Source: Siminovitchia terrae (GTDB lineage: Bacteria; Bacillota; Bacilli; Bacillales; Bacillaceae_C). Taken from it: a stretch of 64,000 bases of DNA. This document shows positions 53,751 to 62,517 of the stretch, piece after piece. Made by a program: the position numbers and the translations under genes. The notes under the pieces were generated by a model that saw only the letters and a program-made list of their open reading frames with translations, was not told the origin of the DNA and searched no databases. The stretch covers positions 442,367-506,366 of the forward strand of contig NZ_QYTW02000001.1 in assembly GCF_003605405.2 (NCBI RefSeq). The letters are read 5' to 3'. Numbering within the stretch: position 1 is the stretch's first letter; every line of letters begins with the position of its first letter.

Positions 53751-54854
53751 CTAATTAGGATAAATCATAACTTTCAAACTCCCACTTCGATTTGTGTTGG
53801 CTTGCTCCATCGCCTTTTCAATTTCATCAATCGAATATCTGTCTGTAATAATCTCATTTACTTTGTTACCCATTGATTCCAGTAAACTGATTGCAAGTGG
53901 ATATGTGTTTGTATAGCGATAGACAGAATACAAATCTATTTCTTTTTGCAACATTAAAATTACATTAAGCGGCACTTCATCCTTTGCCGGAAAACCAATG
54001 ACAACGATAGCCCCACCTCTTTTCGTTAGTTCAATTGATGACTGTAAAGCCTTGACGTTTCCGGACGTTTCAAGTATCATATCAACGCCTGGCCCCAAAG
54101 TTGCTTCTTCTACCACTGCAACCATATCATCCTTCGCAACATTTATAACCCTTGTTGCACCTAACTTCTTAGCCATCTCAAGCCTTAAGGGTTCCATATC
54201 ACTTACGATAATTTCTTTTGCTCCAAATGCTTTTGCAGCTAGAACTGTCATCAATCCGACCGGTCCCATCCCGGAAATGACAACTGTTGCACCAGGTTGT
54301 AATCCTCCACGCTTGACGGCATGTAAACCGACCGATAAAGGCTCCGCCAATGTAGCGTTTTCAAATGATAAAGTATCAGGTATAGAAAATAGATAATCCT
54401 CTCTATGCTTCAAATATTGAACAAACGCTCCCTTTACTGGCGGTGTGGAGAGAAACTGCACATCAGGACAAAGATTGTATCTACCCTCTTTACACCATTC
54501 ACATGTTTGACATGCTACCCCGGGTTCAACTGCAACTCTGTCGCCAATTTTAAAACGGCTTACTTCTTCGCCTACAGCAACTACGATTCCAGCACATTCA
54601 TGTCCCTGGATGTGTGGATATTGTACTTTCCTCTGACCTATGCGACCGTGGGCATAATAATGGATATCCGAACCGCAAATCCCAACCGCCATTACTTTGA
54701 CGAGTACTTCTTTTCCAGTGATTGTCGGAACCTTTACATCCTCCACCCCCACTTCCAAAACCCCTTGCAAGTATGCAGCCTTCATTTCAGTTGGTAAAAA
54801 AAATTTCTTTTGTTCATCACTCGTAACATTTTTCATTAGAAAACCTTCTTTCAA
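53751..54854 (-). CDS. Zinc-dependent sorbitol/xylitol dehydrogenase-like
   Basis: The 367-residue medium-chain dehydrogenase has VGICGSDIHYYAHGRIGQRK, YPHIQGHECAGIVVAVG, CQTCEWCKEGRYNLCPDVQF (four structural Cys) and VVISGMGPVGLMTVLAAKAF (NAD). The GSDIHYYAHGRIG motif is characteristic of sorbitol, xylitol and L-arabinitol dehydrogenases. It oxidises a polyol to a ketose. The start at 54854 may be upstream of the true one (MKAAYLQGVLEVG), since the first 20 or so residues have no homolog. It lies 8 bases after the neighbouring dehydrogenase. Confidence 0.92.
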   Translation of the reverse strand: MKEGFLMKNVTSDEQKKFFLPTEMKAAYLQGVLEVGVEDVKVPTITGKEVLVKVMAVGICGSDIHYYAHGRIGQRKVQYPHIQGHECAGIVVAVGEEVSRFKIGDRVAVEPGVACQTCEWCKEGRYNLCPDVQFLSTPPVKGAFVQYLKHREDYLFSIPDTLSFENATLAEPLSVGLHAVKRGGLQPGATVVISGMGPVGLMTVLAAKAFGAKEIIVSDMEPLRLEMAKKLGATRVINVAKDDMVAVVEEATLGPGVDMILETSGNVKALQSSIELTKRGGAIVVIGFPAKDEVPLNVILMLQKEIDLYSVYRYTNTYPLAISLLESMGNKVNEIITDRYSIDEIEKAMEQANTNRSGSLKVMIYPN

Positions 54855-54862
54855 TTAATTTG

Positions 54863-55897
54863 TCAAGTGTGACTTAGAAGGATCTTTCCACATTTCTTTT
54901 CTTCACACATATCGAAAGCTTCTTTCCATTTTGTTAATGGAAGCTTGTGAGTAATAATCGGTTTAAGATTAACCTTTTTTTGCTCCAATATCTGCATAAC
55001 CTTCTCCCACGTTTTTTGCGAATGTGCAAGAGAACCAAACAACTGAATCTGTTTGTAAAGAATGACATCATAATCCACCTTGATTTCTTGACCGAGAATT
55101 CCGACTTGAATATGTATGCCTAACTTTTTGAGGGCATGTAAACTGCTATTAATTGACGGACCTACCCCAGCACAATCAATTGTTACATCAACTCCAAGAC
55201 CATTTGTTTCTGCCATGACCACATCTAGCAAATTTTCTTCTGAAACATTAACGACAACATCCACCCCTAGTTCTTTTGCTATTTCTAAACGTTTCTTATC
55301 GGCAGATGTACCAGCTACAATCACTTTACATCCCTTGATGGCAAGTAATGACAGGCAAAGGAGACCTATAGGACCCGGACCAGAAAGCAAAACTGTATCT
55401 CCAATTTGAATAGGGGTCAATTCTTCAACCGCTTGAACGGCACATGCAAGTGGCTCGGATAGGGCCGCTTCCTCCAAACTTACATTTTCGGGAATGGTGT
55501 AAATCATATCTTCACGAACAACAGCATATTTCGTAAAACTACCATCAGCACTAATCCCCATTCCCCTACGTTCGGAGCAAAACATGTAATATCCTGTTTT
55601 ACAGTAGTGGCATGTGCCACATGTACTTGCCGTCGAACCAAGCACCGTGACCCTATCTCCTACTTTTACCTTGTGAATACTCTCACCAATTTCAGTGACG
55701 ATTCCAGAAAATTCATGTCCCATAACAACAGGGGGTGAGTTTTCAAATGTATCATGATAAATATGTAAATCAGTACCACATATACCCGTGTAATGAATTT
55801 CTATTTTTGCCTTATCAGCTGGACAAGGCGGTTCCGGGATTTCCATAAGTTCTACGTTTCCGATGCCTGACTTCGTCTTTAAAAGTGCTTTCATCAA
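54863..55897 (-). CDS. Zinc-dependent polyol/threonine dehydrogenase-like
   Basis: The 344-residue enzyme has YTGICGTDLHIYHDTFENSP (catalytic Cys), VVMGHEFSGIVTEIGE, CGTCHYCKTGYYMFCSERRG (structural zinc) and VLLSGPGPIGLLCLSLLAIK. It groups with L-threonine, xylitol or arabitol dehydrogenases. It is first in a run of three zinc dehydrogenases plus an SDR. A promoter and operator lie directly upstream. Confidence 0.9.
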   Translation of the reverse strand: MMKALLKTKSGIGNVELMEIPEPPCPADKAKIEIHYTGICGTDLHIYHDTFENSPPVVMGHEFSGIVTEIGESIHKVKVGDRVTVLGSTASTCGTCHYCKTGYYMFCSERRGMGISADGSFTKYAVVREDMIYTIPENVSLEEAALSEPLACAVQAVEELTPIQIGDTVLLSGPGPIGLLCLSLLAIKGCKVIVAGTSADKKRLEIAKELGVDVVVNVSEENLLDVVMAETNGLGVDVTIDCAGVGPSINSSLHALKKLGIHIQVGILGQEIKVDYDVILYKQIQLFGSLAHSQKTWEKVMQILEQKKVNLKPIITHKLPLTKWKEAFDMCEEKKCGKILLSHT

Positions 55898-55925
55898 TAT
55901 TCTCCATTTCTTTTTACTCAGATTA

Positions 55926-55984
55926 AGTAAAGCGCTTTACTTTTTTTCAAGCTGAATATTAAAATTTTATGCCGAAATAGTCAA
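55926..55984 (-). promoter_or_regulatory. Promoter and LacI-type operator of the dehydrogenase unit
   Basis: On the minus strand TTGACT (55979-55984) and TAATAT (55956-55961) are 17 bases apart. AGTAAAGCGCTTTACT (55926-55941), a perfect 16-bp palindrome, lies about 15 bases after the -10. Confidence 0.8.
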
Positions 55985-56042
55985 ATTATCTTTATCATAT
56001 TTCGTCTAGAATTAACAAGAAAAATATTGTAAGCAATTACCT

Positions 56043-57248
56043 TTATATTACTCTTTTATATACCGGCAATCCATTTTCCATCGGTATTAACAATTCACCC
56101 TGAATAATCGGACATACATATTCTTTAAACTCGGTTGTCATTGTGTTTTCCTTGACGTTGTACCATTCCTTAGGTACATAACGTTCTTGCCCTGCCATTT
56201 CTTCCAGCAAAACCGTTCCGTAGGAAATTTGATAATCGTCATTATGCGCAATTCTCTTCATGCTAATCATGACGCCAGTATAACCATCTATCGCGTACTG
56301 CCAAGCTACTCTTCCTATTTCATAGGCTTCATTCACATCGGTCTTTGAAGCAAGCATAATGCTACTTCTTTGCCAAATACTTGAATCAATAGAACGAGTA
56401 TCAATACCCGTTTGCTCTTTAACTATTTCCTCCAAGTGGAGAGAAACACCACCCAATCTTGATCTTCCTAATGCATCGTATCCTAAATTTTTTTCATAAA
56501 CTAATTCGCCATTCTGCCTTCGTATCCCTTCTGATACAACCAATACTGTGTTTCTATTTTCGTTGTATGCGCGAACAACCTTACTTAAACAATCTTCCAA
56601 ACCGAATGCGATTTCCGGAATGTAAATAAGTAACTGTGTGTCATCGTCAGCAGGACCTTCTGCTAATGAGCAGGCCCCTGCAAGCCAACCAGTATGCCTT
56701 CCCATCGTTTCAATAATTGTAACCCGATTGTTTTCTGTATAACTCGCCATATCCATCTTCACGTCAAGCACTGAAGTAGCTAAAAATTTCGCTGCACTTC
56801 CGTAACCCGGCGAATGATCTATGCCTAGCAAATCATTATCTATTGATTTTGGAATACCGATTACAAACAATTCATATCCGACTGCTTTTGCGAATTCATT
56901 AATTCCTTTGGCCACATTCATCGAGCCGTTGCCACCAATGTAAAAAAAATAACGGATATCATTTTTCTGTAAAGTTTTAATTATTAATTTATAATCAACA
57001 GAAGTTAATTTATAACGTAATGTACCCAGCGCAGCCCCCGGCGTCCAACGCAACCGATACCTATCTGTATCTGACAAATTATCTAGCCTAAGGAAGGATT
57101 CCTTCAGCAAACCATGAATTCCGCCTGCGGCCCCTAAAATTTTACCGGTAAATGCAGAATGTAGAATCTCATCTATAATGCCGACCATAGAATTATTAAT
57201 AACTGCTGTAGGACCACCAGATTGAACAATCAAACAGTTTCCCTTCAT
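56043..57248 (-). CDS. PfkA-family phosphofructokinase with unusual active site
   Basis: The best start is ATG 57248 (MKGNCLIVQSGGPTAVINNS), preceded by GAGAGG; an in-frame ATG at 57311 has no site. The 401-residue protein has YIGGNGSMNVAKGI (105-118) where ATP-PFKs have GGDGS and PPi-PFKs GGDDS, and PKSIDND (133-139) where PPi enzymes have PKTIDND and ATP enzymes PGTIDND. The combination Gly108/Lys134, as in ATP-using relatives of PPi-PFK, suggests ATP. The Asp that binds Mg2+ in E. coli PFK is Asn107 here. METMGRHTGWLA-like ETMGRHTG is intact. The substrate may be a ketose phosphate other than fructose 6-phosphate. Confidence 0.87.
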   Translation of the reverse strand: MKGNCLIVQSGGPTAVINNSMVGIIDEILHSAFTGKILGAAGGIHGLLKESFLRLDNLSDTDRYRLRWTPGAALGTLRYKLTSVDYKLIIKTLQKNDIRYFFYIGGNGSMNVAKGINEFAKAVGYELFVIGIPKSIDNDLLGIDHSPGYGSAAKFLATSVLDVKMDMASYTENNRVTIIETMGRHTGWLAGACSLAEGPADDDTQLLIYIPEIAFGLEDCLSKVVRAYNENRNTVLVVSEGIRRQNGELVYEKNLGYDALGRSRLGGVSLHLEEIVKEQTGIDTRSIDSSIWQRSSIMLASKTDVNEAYEIGRVAWQYAIDGYTGVMISMKRIAHNDDYQISYGTVLLEEMAGQERYVPKEWYNVKENTMTTEFKEYVCPIIQGELLIPMENGLPVYKRVI

Positions 57249-57327
57249 TTTCTTGCATCCTCTCTTTTCTTCACGGATAAATCTTTCCAAGAAACCCCAG
57301 CCTTCACTCATTTAAAACCAGGTTAGG

Positions 57328-57423
57328 TTAAGCGCTTTATCATTAAGTAAAAAAATTTATTCCCTATTATTTTTCTTACTTATTATATTGTCCCATTCTA
57401 TTACCTGCTATCTAATTAGTCAA
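57328..57423 (-). promoter_or_regulatory. Promoter and LacI-type operator of the PFK-like gene
   Basis: On the minus strand TTGACT (57418-57423) and TAGAAT (57395-57400) are 17 bases apart. The operator TAAAGCGCTTAA (57328-57339) lies about 55 bases after the -10, a roadblock-type position. Confidence 0.68.
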
Positions 57424-57824
57424 CCTATTTAAATATTTTTTTAAAAAGGAGGTGCGCCCTATCTTACGGATCTTAATCAAATACGCTTCGACGCTTGGAA
57501 TCCCTAACTACTCCGATAAGTCAGACTGAAACAAACTCCAGTATTATCCTCCGAGTTGAGGCTATACATAACACTTAAGACCGACACGACGTTATTTTGA
57601 ACGTTTCCAAGCCGTCTATCTATCCTTACAAGGATATACGTAAACTGAACAATTCACCATGCAAAATTGATCCAACCGTTTCTCGAAGAGCATAAAAATC
57701 AATTGGGACTTTAAATCCGCCATACAGTCCTCAATGAATCTCATAAAGAGTGTATGGAAATGCCATAACAACGTCTTTTTCAAAATGTAGAAAAATCAAA
57801 AAGAACATAATAGTGTACTTACAC

Positions 57825-58155
57825 ACCACCTGTTTTAGCAGGTGGACTTTAACATAAATGTCGACGACTAAAGTCGTACTCCACGCTTCATTGAACTGGT
57901 TTTCTATGTAATTTCTTATTATTTCTTCCGTTACAGTGCCAACTGTTGCACAAAAATAACCTCTCGCCCATAAATTGTTGTCCCCAAAACCTCTTTTTAA
58001 GCTCGAGGAATTCATCTTGAAACACCTTATAGCCCTACTTGGTGGCATATACCGCGTAACTATTTTTTCTGTATCCGTCCATACTTTCACCTCATTTTAC
58101 GTATGGACATACGACAATAAGGCTAAAAGCTAATACCGTCTAAAAACGGTGGCGT
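57825..58155 (-). mobile_element. IS200/IS605-family remnant with truncated tnpA
   Basis: Minus-strand coding from 58090 includes SSLKRGFGDNNLWARGYFCA, then TVGTVTEEIIRNYIENQ, the C-terminal half of a Y1 (TnpA) transposase. The HUH half is missing. Palindromes typical of this family flank it: CCACCTG/CAGGTGG (57827-57845) and ACCGT/ACGGT (58135-58150). The element is non-functional. The rest of the 57424-57824 gap shows nothing I recognise. Confidence 0.72.
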
Positions 58156-58263
58156 TAGACCACGCATTTGGAACTTAAATAAGTGAATCAACAACATTCG
58201 GATATTATCATTGATAAACTGTTTGTTAGGAAGTAAAACAAAAGTTTATCGTCTTAATATAGC

Positions 58264-59307
58264 CTACTTTTCAACCTCTTCTACAGCACCGTCTGACAAT
58301 TTGGGGGGCATTTTAAATTTCGCGGTAGATTGCCGCTCAACAAGTGAAGGAAGTAGGGTGAGTCGGATTTTATCTTTTTCTTCTCCCTTAATCATAGATA
58401 CAATTAAGTCCATCACTTGTTTGCCCATACTTTGAATTGGTTGAGAAATAGTCGTTAAAGGGGGTTCAACAATCCTTGCGATAAGCGTATTATCGAAACC
58501 GACAACCGATAGCTCTCCTGGCACATTCACTTTATTTTCTTTCGCCGCTTGAAGTACTCCAGTTGCTAATAAATCATTACAAGCAAAAATAGCAGACGGT
58601 ACATTACTTCCGTTTAAATACTTATGTGTGATAAATTTACCAGCTTCCATCGTAGACTCAGTGATAAATTCAAAATCCTTTGAAAACTCAAGATTATTTT
58701 CATTTAATGCTTGTTTAAAACCCCGGATTCGTTCCCTATTACTCCATACATCAAGCGCAACGATTCCGATATTTGTATGGCCTAATCCAATCAAATAAGA
58801 AGCCGCTTGATAGCCACCCATGAAGTCATCCAGCGCCACTGCATTAACAGAAAACATCGGAAAATCGCGGGCTACAATTGCTACTGGTATTTCCTCTTTC
58901 ATTAACTCTTTTACTTTCTCGATATTTTCAAAACCTGAAGCCAGAATAAATCCATCTACACTTTTCTGTTTTAAAAGTGCCAGATATTGATTCTCTTTAT
59001 CTATTTTATAATCTGTGTTGCACATGACCAGATTGTAGCCAAGTTCCTCTCCACGATCTTCAATACTCCTTGCCAATTCTGAAAAAAACGGGTTAGCCAT
59101 ATCTGGAATAAGTAAGCCAATCGTTTTTGTTTGTTTCCCCATTAGCGCCGATGCAATCATATTTGGTTGATAGTTTAATTCTTCTATTACTTCATGCACT
59201 TTTCTTATAGTTTTTTCACTAATACGTCCAGTTTTATTAAGCACTTTAGAAACAGTTGCAATTGAAACATTCGCAGCTTTTGCTACTTCATATATCGTCG
59301 GTTTCAC
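58264..59307 (-). CDS. LacI-family transcriptional regulator of the sugar cluster
   Basis: The 347-residue protein starts with the LacI helix-turn-helix (TIYEVAKAANVSIATVSKVL, then NKTGRISEKTIRKVHEVIEE, LNYQPN with the hinge ASALMGKQTKTIGLLIPDMA). A periplasmic-binding-type sensor follows (NPFFSELARSIEDRGEELGY; PSAIFACNDLLATGVLQAAK). It is next to the cluster whose promoters carry TTAAGCGCTTAA-like palindromes, so it is the likely repressor, induced by the imported sugar or an intermediate. A weak promoter (TATACA-17-TATAAT) lies upstream. It is close to RbsR/CcpA-type proteins, so cross-talk with CcpA is possible. Confidence 0.9.
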   Translation of the reverse strand: MKPTIYEVAKAANVSIATVSKVLNKTGRISEKTIRKVHEVIEELNYQPNMIASALMGKQTKTIGLLIPDMANPFFSELARSIEDRGEELGYNLVMCNTDYKIDKENQYLALLKQKSVDGFILASGFENIEKVKELMKEEIPVAIVARDFPMFSVNAVALDDFMGGYQAASYLIGLGHTNIGIVALDVWSNRERIRGFKQALNENNLEFSKDFEFITESTMEAGKFITHKYLNGSNVPSAIFACNDLLATGVLQAAKENKVNVPGELSVVGFDNTLIARIVEPPLTTISQPIQSMGKQVMDLIVSMIKGEEKDKIRLTLLPSLVERQSTAKFKMPPKLSDGAVEEVEK

Positions 59308-59559
59308 ACCAGTTCTCCTCGTCTTCGTTAAACTACTTAAATAGTTTGTTTTCTATTTTAATATTATAGTGTATACCACTAGTGATGTATAAAAACAAAT
59401 CAAATTTCCAGTTAAGTTCCCATTGCTATTTGGCCATAAAGGCAAGTACCTTAAAAAAGGTAGCCCTGTTTATTTGGTGATGGTATACAAATAGACGGCG
59501 GTAGAGAAGGTTGGTAAGATAGGCTTTTATGGGACTTCGGCTTTCTAGAATTGCCGTAT

Positions 59560-59873
59560 TCAATGACGTTCCCCTCTCCAGAGTATTGCTTTTAACCAAC
59601 GTTATTTGAAGAAGTATCTTCTTACTTTGGGTTTCGGATTGAACTAAATTAGTTAAACAATACTCAATTAATGCAAGGTAAATCTGATTTTTAAAGCATT
59701 TTTATTCTGACCATTGTAGTGTTTATTTCCACGTGCAACTTAATCCACTTGAAGAATAACTCAATCGCCCAACGTGACCGATAGATTTCGCTGATTTCTT
59801 CAGCAGTACTATCAAATCGATTTGTAATTAATCGCATTTCCTTGCCCTTGTGATCTAGAATTCCCATTATTCA
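59560..59873 (-). mobile_element. IS4-family transposase 3' remnant
   Basis: Minus-strand coding reads RLITNRFDSTAEEISEIYRS, then RWAIELFFKWIKLHVEI (the E-containing YREK-like region of the DDE domain). After a frameshift, FKNQIYLALIEYCLTNLVQS, then ETQSKKILLQI follows, the usual C-terminus of IS4-type transposases. The N-terminal two thirds is absent. Confidence 0.75.
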
Positions 59874-60737
59874 AAAGACATTTTCTGTCCGAGTTGTTGT
59901 CTATCCATATATTCCATCTGGGTAGACAATTTTTAATGGAGCCGCCCCAATTATCAAATGAAGTTTTTTGTATATTCTTGTCCATGTGTGAGTCCTTTTT
60001 ATTGAATTTGGACAGAAACCACCTGTACAGACTATAATAAAGGACTTTACCTTTTAGATTCTATATATCATTGATTATTTGGAGTAACTTTCAATATTTT
60101 GTTTCTATGCACAACACTGGTGAGCGTGCATACCCTTATCACCTGGGTAAGCGCTTCCTTTGATTGTATCTTACATTGATTTTTTTTTCAAGCTTTCATT
60201 AATGGTAATTGGCCCTATGATAAATACGGCATAGTTTCAATAGATTTCTATACACATGCCGCATTTTTTAAATTCAATTTTATTAACCATTAGCATTGCA
60301 TTAAACTCTTTCAAGTTTGTCACGTATACAACAACCTTGTCCACAAAAGTATTGTTTTGGATAAAATGTAAACTTCAACCTGAATCCAATATAGGTTGTT
60401 AACACCTAAAAATACGTCGCTGTGCCTATACATTCTGAATTTCTTTTTGATAAATGAGTGAGAAAACAAAAAGCAGAATATTTCATTTGTTTTCAGCTTT
60501 TAAAGCGCTTTTGAAGGCATCCTGAAATAAGCTTAGAGACTTTGCATCTTTTAAGGCTATTTGTTTTAACGATGAGGTCTAATAAAAAGCGTAATAGAGG
60601 CTTTCAAATACCAGAAGCCAGCGATTATACCTGTGGATTTTTAATTTTCATTGCCTGCCTCAATAGGCAAACTCCGAGGATAAGGTAATCATATTTTTGA
60701 ATGACCGTTCGTATACGGCATCTTTTCACATGTTTTT
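59874..60737. other. Decayed intergenic region with an orphan operator
   Basis: No gene is seen. GGTAAGCGCTTCC (60146-60158) resembles the LacI-type operators of the cluster but has no functional gene downstream on either strand; TTTAAAGCGCTTTTG at about 60499 is similar. The lacI gene is separated from this sequence by IS debris, so a promoter may have been stranded here. Confidence 0.4.
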
Positions 60738-61400
60738 TTAATGGTTTTCAAGCTTTCCTGTCCGATGGAAGCAGATTTTATGCAACAGGCCAAAGTAAAG
60801 TGCACAGTCTTTCGTTACAAACTCTCCTGAAGGAAAGCGCTCTAGGTCCAGTTCTGTCTTTAATTCACTGTGAAACTCGATGGTTACATAATTCCGACAC
60901 ATGGCGATTGCAGCGGAAGCCGGAACAGGCAATGACATATAGTAAGTTTGGAATCCGTTTCTGGAACAAGCAGTATCTGTCCGTCTTTATCGATTGTCCA
61001 TCCCATGACCTGAAAGGCAATACGGACGGGAACTCCCGTCCCCTTAATGGTGTAGAGGCGCACGACTGTATATACCTTTTACTAAGGCTCTTCAAGGCGA
61101 GTGCCCTGGCTGTTCTTTCTAGATTCCGCTTGATTACAAGGTTCACACGGTTAATCATATTGTCGGCACTGTCACATGCAGAATCCATTCGCTAAAGAAA
61201 CGTTTGACCCCTCATGTATTTTGCGAGCTCAATTGCCTTCCGGAGAAAATCAGGGCCCGGTCACTCCTTTCACGCACTTCCACCTTGCCCCCGTAACCTT
61301 CTTATCCTATATAGGCAAACAGGGGAGCGCAGCCATCGCATCCTTTTTTAGTTATCGAAACGCCTTCTTTAAAAGCGTTGGAGTTGTCAAAAGGAGATAC
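60738..61400 (-). mobile_element. IS1380-family transposase remnant
   Basis: Minus-strand segments in shifting frames read MDSACDSADNMI (DSGND-like catalytic region), VNLVIKRNLER, YTIKGTGVPVRIAFQVMGWT, then IDKDGQILLVPET, and EFHSELKTELDLERFPSGEF. The last is the conserved IS1380 C-terminal FHSE-x-K-T-D-x-D-L-E-R-L-P-S-G-K-F block. At least two frameshifts are present, so the element is dead. It lies immediately after gapA. Confidence 0.78.
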
Positions 61401-61505
61401 ATACAAGTCCCAGAAGAACGTATCGCTTTGCCGCCCACACGAACTGGAGAAATGGCCACATTCAAACGACGGATAAGTCTGGATGACTCCTCTATTACAA
61501 AAAAT

Positions 61506-62513
61506 CTATAAACCTCTTTTTTTGATATAAGCTGCTAGATCAACAAGCCGATTTGAATAACCAGTTTCATTGTCATACCAAGACAGAACCTTGACCATAT
61601 TGCCCTCAAGAGTCATTGTGGATAGGGCATCAATCACGGAAGAATGCGGATCACCATTAAAGTCGCGGGAAACAAGGGGTTTTTCGCAGTATCCCAATAT
61701 GCCTTTCATATCACCCTTGGATGCGGCCTTAAGTGCAGCGTTCACCTCTTCGACTGTAACCTCTTTTTCCAATTCTGCAACAAGGTCGACAACTGATACA
61801 TTTGGCGTAGGAACACGCATCGCCATCCCGTTTAGCTTTCCTTTTAATTCCGGAAGAACAAGTGAGACTGCCTTAGCCGCACCTGTCGTTGTCGGTATGA
61901 CCGATTCGGCAGCTGCCCGAGCACGGCGGTAATCATTGTGAGGCAAATCTAGGATTTGCTGGTCATTCGTATAAGAGTGGACGGTAGTCATCATACCGCG
62001 CCGGATGCCGAATTTCTTGTTCAATACTTTAGCAAACGGTGCAAGGCAATTTGTTGTACAGGAAGCATTTGATATAACATGATCTTTTTCCGGGTCATAC
62101 TCCTCTTCATTCACCCCCATCACAATAGTTATATCTTCATCTGTTGCAGGAGCCGATATGATGACTTTCCTTGCACCTGCTTCCAAATGTTTGGCGGCGT
62201 CATTCCTTTTAGTAAAACGTCCGGTGGACTCAATCACCACATCAACACCAAGCTCTCTCCAGCCGATTTGGGAAGGATCCCTTTCAGCGAGCACCTTCAA
62301 TTTGCGGCCGCCCACTATGATTTCACTATTTTCCACATGAATTTCCTCGTTAAGAGCTCCATGTACTGAATCAAACTCCAACAAATGTCCCAGCATCTGG
62401 GCATCCGTCAAGTCATTCACAGCCACGATTTCAACTTCCGGGTGCCTTAAAGCTGCCCGAAAAACATTCCTGCCGATTCTTCCGAAACCATTTATTCCTA
62501 CTTTTACTGACAT
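61506..62513 (-). CDS. gapA: Glyceraldehyde-3-phosphate dehydrogenase, type I
   Basis: The 335-residue enzyme has VGINGFGRIGRNVFRAAL, NDLTDAQ (Asp34 favours NAD), ISNASCTTNCLAPFAKVLNK with catalytic Cys152, TTVHSYTNDQQILDLPHNDY and SWYDNETGYSNRLVDL. It converts glyceraldehyde 3-phosphate to 1,3-bisphosphoglycerate. It follows cggR by 4 bases, the standard pair. Normally pgk, tpiA, pgm and eno follow; here an IS1380 remnant follows directly, so the operon is cut after gapA in this strain. Confidence 0.96.
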   Translation of the reverse strand: MSVKVGINGFGRIGRNVFRAALRHPEVEIVAVNDLTDAQMLGHLLEFDSVHGALNEEIHVENSEIIVGGRKLKVLAERDPSQIGWRELGVDVVIESTGRFTKRNDAAKHLEAGARKVIISAPATDEDITIVMGVNEEEYDPEKDHVISNASCTTNCLAPFAKVLNKKFGIRRGMMTTVHSYTNDQQILDLPHNDYRRARAAAESVIPTTTGAAKAVSLVLPELKGKLNGMAMRVPTPNVSVVDLVAELEKEVTVEEVNAALKAASKGDMKGILGYCEKPLVSRDFNGDPHSSVIDALSTMTLEGNMVKVLSWYDNETGYSNRLVDLAAYIKKRGL

Positions 62514-62517
62514 GTTT

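Noticed and set aside
60701-61195. 164-codon plus-strand frame
   Set aside because: It is the antisense of the IS1380 transposase remnant, whose conserved motifs read on the minus strand.
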